Shown here piece by piece: positions 7,774-11,109 of a stretch of DNA of 11,109 nucleotides. The DNA lies in assembly GCA_945910715.1 (NCBI GenBank), contig CAMDZU010000021.1, forward strand, positions 1 to 11,109, given 5' to 3'. The stretch's first letter is position 1, and each line of letters starts with the position of its first letter. The stretch comes from an uncultured Clostridia bacterium. Its GTDB lineage: Bacteria > Bacillota > Clostridia > Oscillospirales > Ruminococcaceae. The translations under genes were made by a program, and so were the position numbers. Under the pieces are notes generated by a model. It searched no databases. It was not told the DNA's origin and saw nothing but the letters and a program-made list of their open reading frames with translations.

Positions 7774-7934
7774 GATACTAATAACCGATTGTTCTATGGA
7801 TAAAGACGGCGGGTAGAATACGCCCAATCAAGGAAAACGACCGCAGGCAGGCTGGTGCCTGTCAAGGTTGTTTGACGCAGAGTGGACGTATTATAACCGT
7901 TGTATTTTCCATAGGTTAATTGGTTATTAGTATC
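7774..7934 (+). repeat. 161-bp palindromic element with nested stems, possible MITE or structured RNA
   Basis: The ends are inverted: GATACTAATAACC (7774-7786) is the exact complement of 7922-7934, and after a 7-nt non-pairing step CTATGGA (7794-7800) pairs with 7908-7914. Further stems nest inside: 7805-7809 with 7897-7901, 7814-7822 with 7887-7895 (one mismatch), AAACGAC 7835-7841 with 7867-7873, and CAGGCA 7844-7849 with 7856-7861. Two pairs are G-U only if the plus strand is the RNA; on the minus strand they become A-C mismatches. This favours an RNA, if any, running opposite to thyA and folA. There is no reading frame of note and no clear target-site duplication. The right end overlaps the thyA stop codon. 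A non-autonomous mobile element and a structured RNA are both possible. Confidence 0.6.
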
Positions 7935-8760
7935 AAATGGCTACGGGAATTTTCTCGCTGAATTCGTGGTACTTGTAATTTTCAAGGGTAAAGCTGTTTT
8001 TGGTGAACTTGTAGAAGTCGGTTATATCCTCCACTACCATTTTCGGCGCAGGGTAAGGCTCTTTTTCAATAAGCCGCTTAACGATTTCAACGTGTCTGTC
8101 GTAAATATGAGCGTCCGCAACAACGTGGACAAGTTCTCCTGCCTCAAGTCCGCTTGCCTTGGCAAACATAATCAGCAATGCGGCATACTGGCACACATTC
8201 CAGTTGTTTGCGGTAAGCATATCCTGGGAGCGCTGGTTGAGTATGGCGTTGAGCTTGTTGCCCGTTACGTTGAAGGTCATTGAGTAGGCGCAGGGGGCAA
8301 GACCCATTTCCGACAAATCGTGATGGTTGTAGGTATTGGTCATAATGCGGCGGCTGGCAGGATTGTTCTTTAAATCGTACAGCACACGGTCAACCTGGTC
8401 GAACATTCCCTCGGGGTACTTGTGCTTTACTCCAAGCTGATAGCCGTAAGCCTTGCCTATGGTATGGTTTTCGTCCGCCCATGCGTCCCATATATGGGTG
8501 GAAAGTTTGCGGACGTCGTTGGACTTCTGCTGATAAATCCACAGTATTTCCTCAATTGCGGAGCGGTAATAAACTCTGCGGAGGGTCATTACGGGAAATT
8601 CCTCCTGCAAATTGTAGCGGTTTATCATACCGAACTTTTTTACCGTATGAGCAGGAGTGCCGTCCTCCCATTTTGGCCTTACGTTAAGGTCGGTGTCCCA
8701 TACGCCGTTTTCGATTATATCTCTGCAATTCTCAATAAAAAGCTTGTCAGCAATACTCAT
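7933..8760 (-). CDS. thyA: thymidylate synthase ThyA, 275 aa
   Basis: Methylates dUMP to dTMP using 5,10-methylene-tetrahydrofolate, releasing dihydrofolate for FolA. It has the classic ThyA fold and motifs: the RRIMTN phosphate-binding arginines (about 137-142), the catalytic Cys in LAPCAYSMTF (Cys157), NQRSQDMLTANNWNV (about 175-189), and HIYDRH (218-223). The C-terminus PVAI is the conserved closing residue set. I chose the ATG at 8758-8760 (MSIADKLF) because AAAGGA lies 6 nt before it and the N-terminus then resembles clostridial homologues. The ATG at 8773-8775, 15 bp upstream with AGGGG before it, is an alternative giving 280 aa. The TGA stop is contributed by the palindromic element that follows. 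No promoter is visible in the short gap after lysC, so transcription probably comes from lysC. Confidence 0.95.
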   Translation of the reverse strand: MSIADKLFIENCRDIIENGVWDTDLNVRPKWEDGTPAHTVKKFGMINRYNLQEEFPVMTLRRVYYRSAIEEILWIYQQKSNDVRKLSTHIWDAWADENHTIGKAYGYQLGVKHKYPEGMFDQVDRVLYDLKNNPASRRIMTNTYNHHDLSEMGLAPCAYSMTFNVTGNKLNAILNQRSQDMLTANNWNVCQYAALLIMFAKASGLEAGELVHVVADAHIYDRHVEIVKRLIEKEPYPAPKMVVEDITDFYKFTKNSFTLENYKYHEFSEKIPVAI

Positions 8761-8790
8761 GGCTTTTCCTTTCATAGGTTTCCCCTGAAA

Positions 8791-8832
8791 ACAGCAGTCC
8801 GAAAGAGAGCGGCTCCCTTTCGGACTCGGTTT
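8791..8832 (-). terminator. hairpin between lysC and thyA, terminator-like
   Basis: AGTCCGAAAG (8796-8805) pairs with CTTTCGGACT (8817-8826). An inner GAG/CTC pair surrounds a CGG loop, and outer AAAAC/GTTTT flanks can extend the stem. On the minus strand it begins 23 bp after the lysC stop and is followed by GCTGTTTTC, a short U-tract. It may act as a partial terminator, attenuator or processing site before thyA. The weak U-tract and the lack of room for a thyA promoter make full termination uncertain. Confidence 0.6.
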
Positions 8833-8849
8833 TGTCTTTGTCTTACATC

Positions 8850-10163
8850 TTATTCGGATAAAATAAACATATCGTAGATAACTTCAATTGCCTTTTCAAA
8901 GTCATCTTCCTTTATACCGATAATAATGTTAAGCTCGCTGGAGCCCTGGTCAATCATACGGATATTTATGTTTGCGTGGGAAAGAGCGGCGAAAATTCTT
9001 GTAGCAGTACCTTTCTTCGCCTTCATTCCCCGTCCCACAACGGCAATCATTGCAATTCCGTCCTCAACCTCCATGTGATTAGGGTGGCATATTTCGGAGA
9101 TACGCTCAATGAACCTGGGATGAGCCTTTAAGCTGTCTGTGTTTACAACTATGCTCATTGTATCAATGCCCGTGGGGATATGCTCAAAAGCAATGTCCTC
9201 GTTTTCCATAAGGGTAAGGATACGTCTGAGGAAGCCTATCTCGTTATTCATTTCGTCCTTTTCAAGGTTGATAACGGAGAAGTGCTTCTTGCCTGCAATG
9301 CCCGTGATGATGTGCTTTGTATCTGCGGGAGCGTCGGGGACAATCATTGTGCCCTTTGCCTCGGGAGCGTTTGTGTTTCTGATGTTAATCGGGATTCTTG
9401 CGTTTCTTACGGGGAAAATTGCGTCCTCGTGAAGAACGGTTGCGCCCATATATGAAAGCTCACGAAGCTCCTTGTAGGTAATTGTTTCAATTGTAAGAGG
9501 GTCCTTTACAATTCTCGGGTCGGCAACAAGGAAGCCCGAAACGTCCGTCCAGTTTTCGTAAAGGTCAGCGTTGATTGCTCTTGCAACAACGGAGCCTGTA
9601 AAGTCGGAGCCGCCTCTTGAAAAGGTCTTGATTGTGCCGTCGGGCTTTGAGCCGTAGAAGCCGGGAATTACTGCGCAGGGATAACCCTCAAGTATTGACG
9701 CAAGGTTAGCGTCCGTAAGGTCTGCGTCAAACTCGCCCTTCTGATTGAAGGAAATGCCCTTTGCTGCGTCAATCCACGCAAAGCCGAGGTAATTTGCAAG
9801 AATAATGCTGTTGAGGTATTCGCCTCTGCTTGCGGCATAGTCCTTGCCTGAACGCCTTTTGAAGTTGTCCATTATAGTTTCATATTCCGTATCAAGGGAC
9901 ATTGCAAGACCAAGGTCGGAAATAATTCCGTTAAATCTTTCCGCAATGGGTGAAAAGGAAACATAAGCGTCCTTGCCCTCGCCAACCTCGTCATAGCACT
10001 TGTACAGCATATCGGTTACCTTGATATCGTCGCTGTAACGCTTTCCGGGAGCAGAGGGAACTACATAGCAGCGCTCCTTATCCGCCTTGATAATAGCGGC
10101 AACCTTGCGGAACTGATTAGCGTCAGCAAGTGAGGAGCCGCCGAATTTTACAACCTTTGCCAT
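8850..10163 (-). CDS. lysC: aspartate kinase, 437 aa
   Basis: Phosphorylates L-aspartate, the first step to lysine (and diaminopimelate for the cell wall), threonine and methionine. The catalytic amino-acid-kinase domain starts with VVKFGGSSLADA (4-15) and contains SRGGSDFTGS (182-191), the family's nucleotide/aspartate motif. Two C-terminal ACT domains follow (about 294-363 and 370-437; the second contains VVGRGMKAKKG and NIRMIDQGSSELNIII). This implies feedback control by an amino acid, commonly lysine in such enzymes. There is no fused homoserine dehydrogenase. The frame is open to ATGs at 10187 and 10175. I chose the ATG at 10161-10163 because it gives the standard MAKVVKFGGSS start and has GGTGG 5 nt before it. 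The leader can fold to bury exactly this start. It is first in the lysC-thyA-folA cluster. Confidence 0.94.
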   Translation of the reverse strand: MAKVVKFGGSSLADANQFRKVAAIIKADKERCYVVPSAPGKRYSDDIKVTDMLYKCYDEVGEGKDAYVSFSPIAERFNGIISDLGLAMSLDTEYETIMDNFKRRSGKDYAASRGEYLNSIILANYLGFAWIDAAKGISFNQKGEFDADLTDANLASILEGYPCAVIPGFYGSKPDGTIKTFSRGGSDFTGSVVARAINADLYENWTDVSGFLVADPRIVKDPLTIETITYKELRELSYMGATVLHEDAIFPVRNARIPINIRNTNAPEAKGTMIVPDAPADTKHIITGIAGKKHFSVINLEKDEMNNEIGFLRRILTLMENEDIAFEHIPTGIDTMSIVVNTDSLKAHPRFIERISEICHPNHMEVEDGIAMIAVVGRGMKAKKGTATRIFAALSHANINIRMIDQGSSELNIIIGIKEDDFEKAIEVIYDMFILSE

Positions 10164-10265
10164 AAAAACCACCATTTCTCCGTGCATACAGAACCGTTTC
10201 CCCGCACGGAGGGGCTACGGCGGTTTTTATGAATTAACGCAATATCACATAAAAACCTGAAATAC
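10161..10265 (-). promoter_or_regulatory. lysC leader with mutually exclusive hairpins over the ribosome site
   Basis: In the minus-strand transcript the order is GGUUUUUAUG (10257-10248), CAUAAAAACC (10231-10222), GGUUUUUAUG (10170-10161). The middle copy pairs perfectly (10 bp, 16-nt loop) with the first. Alternatively, extended to CAUAAAAACCGCC (10231-10219), it pairs over 13 bp (one G-U) with GGUGGUUUUUAUG (10173-10161), which is the lysC ribosome site plus start codon. Inside the second fold CUCCGUGC (10211-10204) pairs with GCACGGAG (10185-10178). That stem competes with a small CCCC/GGGG hairpin (10214-10211 with 10203-10200). This is switch-like architecture for translational control. 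It is not a lysine riboswitch by size or sequence, and the signal sensed is unknown. A DNA operator role for the repeats is the alternative. Confidence 0.6.
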
Positions 10266-10271
10266 TTTACT

Positions 10272-10300
10272 ATTATATCATAGGTTGCCGATAAAATCAA
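10272..10300 (-). promoter_or_regulatory. sigma-A-type promoter of lysC
   Basis: On the minus strand TTGATT (10295-10300), a 17-nt spacer, and TATAAT (10272-10277) preceded by TGA (extended -10). Transcription should start near 10263-10266, just before the first strand of the leader hairpin, leaving a leader of about 100 nt before the lysC ATG. Confidence 0.75.
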
Positions 10301-10419
10301 GTAAAATATGCTATTCGGAAAATATAAAAAAGGAATATGCTGAAAGCCGTTTTTATGGTGAAATCGTCCCATTTTGTCCGCTTTTATCAAAAAAAATTAT
10401 ATATATCATTGATTAAAGG
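10301..10419. other. spacer between divergent lysC and sensor-gene promoters
   Basis: An AT-rich gap separating the two -35 boxes. It includes a further copy of the leader repeat core (GTTTTTATGG on the plus strand at 10349-10358) and a poly-A/AT run at 10390-10406. There is no gene. It could hold regulator sites acting on either promoter, but none is recognisable. Confidence 0.5.
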
Positions 10420-10448
10420 TTGAAATTCACTTTATTTTGTGTTAGAAT
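10420..10448 (+). promoter_or_regulatory. sigma-A-type promoter of the rightward PAS-protein gene
   Basis: TTGAAA (10420-10425), a 17-nt spacer, and TAGAAT (10443-10448) preceded by TGT, which makes it an extended -10. The expected start near 10455 leaves a leader of about 70 nt. That leader holds two GGAGGA sequences (10494-10499 and 10514-10519). Only the second is placed for the ATG at 10526. Confidence 0.72.
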
Positions 10449-10525
10449 ATAACTCGAAATAGTGTGTTTAACAGGATTTGACCGCTGAATATCGGAGGAT
10501 TCTGTTCACCTGCGGAGGACGTAAT

Positions 10526-11109
10526 ATGAGAGAGCACCGTAAAATTATAAGCAAGCAGATTTCCAGAATATACGACAGAGTAAGATTTATTCAGCTTGAC
10601 AGCCGTCTTGGAATAATTTTCTGCACTCCTAATGTATGGCCTGCGGATATGAACTCTGACGTGGTGGAAAATGTTTCCGTATATATTGACGAAATGGAAA
10701 AGGAACAGCTTGCGGAAAAGCTTGTTCCCGTAATGAAGGGCGAAAAGGATATAATAAATTTCAGAGCCCTTGTAAACGAAAAGGAGTGGCTTTGCCTTGC
10801 TTTTACGGAAAAAAGCTTTTACCACGGCGACGCAGCCATAAGCCTTTTCCTCATTGACGATACCAAGGAGGATTACATAGAGGTTCTCCAGCTTTCCTGC
10901 GAGCTTCAGGCAAGGCTTATGTTCAGGCTGCTACTGAACAGCATCGACGTGCCCATTGTATTCACCCACGACGAATATATCACCTACGCAAACAAGGCGT
11001 TTTCAAATATGCTTGGCTTAAAGCAGTCGGTTGTACATTCCACCAAGCTTTCAAAGCTTGCCTCAAAGCCTTACCAGCACCTTTTCAACGAGGATGAGGA
11101 CGAAAAGGA
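10526..11109 (+). CDS. PAS-domain sensor/signalling protein, N-terminal part only
   Basis: An open frame of 194 codons without a stop, continuing past the window. The ATG at 10526 has GGAGG 7 nt before it and a good promoter further upstream. Residues of about 20-115 look like a degenerate PAS fold: FRALVNEKEWLCLAF followed by SLFLIDDTKE resembles the end of a PAS/PAC unit. A linker helix (about 117-135) leads to a clearer PAS start (LLLNSIDVPIVF, then YITYANKAFSNMLGL at 151-165). No signal peptide or membrane helix is visible, so this portion is probably cytoplasmic. PAS proteins usually end in a histidine kinase, GGDEF/EAL, or DNA-binding output domain, and none is in view. Being divergent from lysC, it may share regulatory DNA with it, but no functional link can be shown. 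Confidence 0.82.
   Translation, partial: MREHRKIISKQISRIYDRVRFIQLDSRLGIIFCTPNVWPADMNSDVVENVSVYIDEMEKEQLAEKLVPVMKGEKDIINFRALVNEKEWLCLAFTEKSFYHGDAAISLFLIDDTKEDYIEVLQLSCELQARLMFRLLLNSIDVPIVFTHDEYITYANKAFSNMLGLKQSVVHSTKLSKLASKPYQHLFNEDEDEK

Noticed and set aside
10164..10187. Upstream in-frame ATGs for lysC (10187 and 10175)
   Set aside because: They would add MHGEMVVF-type residues not expected before the conserved kinase start. The ATG at 10187 lacks a ribosome site, and GGAG is only 2 nt from the ATG at 10175.
10161..10300. Lysine (L-box) riboswitch or T-box upstream of lysC
   Set aside because: The leader is only about 100 nt and shows no recognisable L-box core or T-box sequence. The folding is explained by the repeat-based switch instead.
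10442..10825. Leftward 127-codon open frame opposite the start of the PAS gene
   Set aside because: It overlaps the well-supported PAS gene, its promoter and ribosome site, and shows no family features. It is a shadow frame.
1..11109. CRISPR arrays, tRNA or rRNA genes, prophage or transposase genes
   Set aside because: No regularly spaced direct repeats, no tRNA-like cloverleaf or rRNA sequence, and no transposase or integrase reading frame is visible.

Overview
The window looks like a chromosomal segment from a low-to-mid GC Clostridia-type Firmicute, probably a Ruminococcus or Oscillospiraceae relative. This rests on strong GGAGG-type ribosome sites, TTG and GTG starts, consensus sigma-A promoters with TGn-extended -10 boxes, a Gram-positive-style type IV pilus operon with a fused PilM-PilN, and Clostridia-like ThyA and LysC sequences. 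Genus is inference.

Region 1 (1-7045, minus strand) is a type IV pilus (or type II secretion-like pseudopilus) operon. Its order is pilC, a pilM-pilN fusion, pilO, a very large PilX/GspK-like protein, a class III prepilin, and a second prepilin cut by the window edge. Genes overlap or lie no more than 36 bp apart. One extended -10 promoter (7017-7045) precedes pilC. PilC is the inner-membrane platform, PilMN and PilO form the alignment subcomplex, and the last three are pilin-class subunits, probably minor or tip components. No PilB/PilT ATPase or PilD peptidase is in the window.

Region 2 (7221-10300, minus strand) is a metabolic cluster: lysC (aspartate kinase), thyA (thymidylate synthase) and folA (dihydrofolate reductase). 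ThyA makes dTMP and dihydrofolate, and FolA recycles the dihydrofolate. A strong intrinsic terminator follows folA. Between thyA and folA sits a 161-bp palindromic, nested-stem element whose end supplies the thyA stop codon. A hairpin separates lysC from thyA.

Region 3 (10161-10526) is a divergent regulatory region. The lysC leader carries three copies of one 10-nt sequence, in alternating orientation. The middle copy can pair either with the upstream copy or with the downstream copy, which contains the lysC ribosome site and start codon. This has the form of an RNA switch and matches no riboswitch class I recognise. A second, well-formed promoter reads rightward into a sensor-like PAS protein gene that runs off the window end (10526-11109).

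The strongest candidates for something undescribed are the lysC leader switch and the thyA-folA palindromic element.
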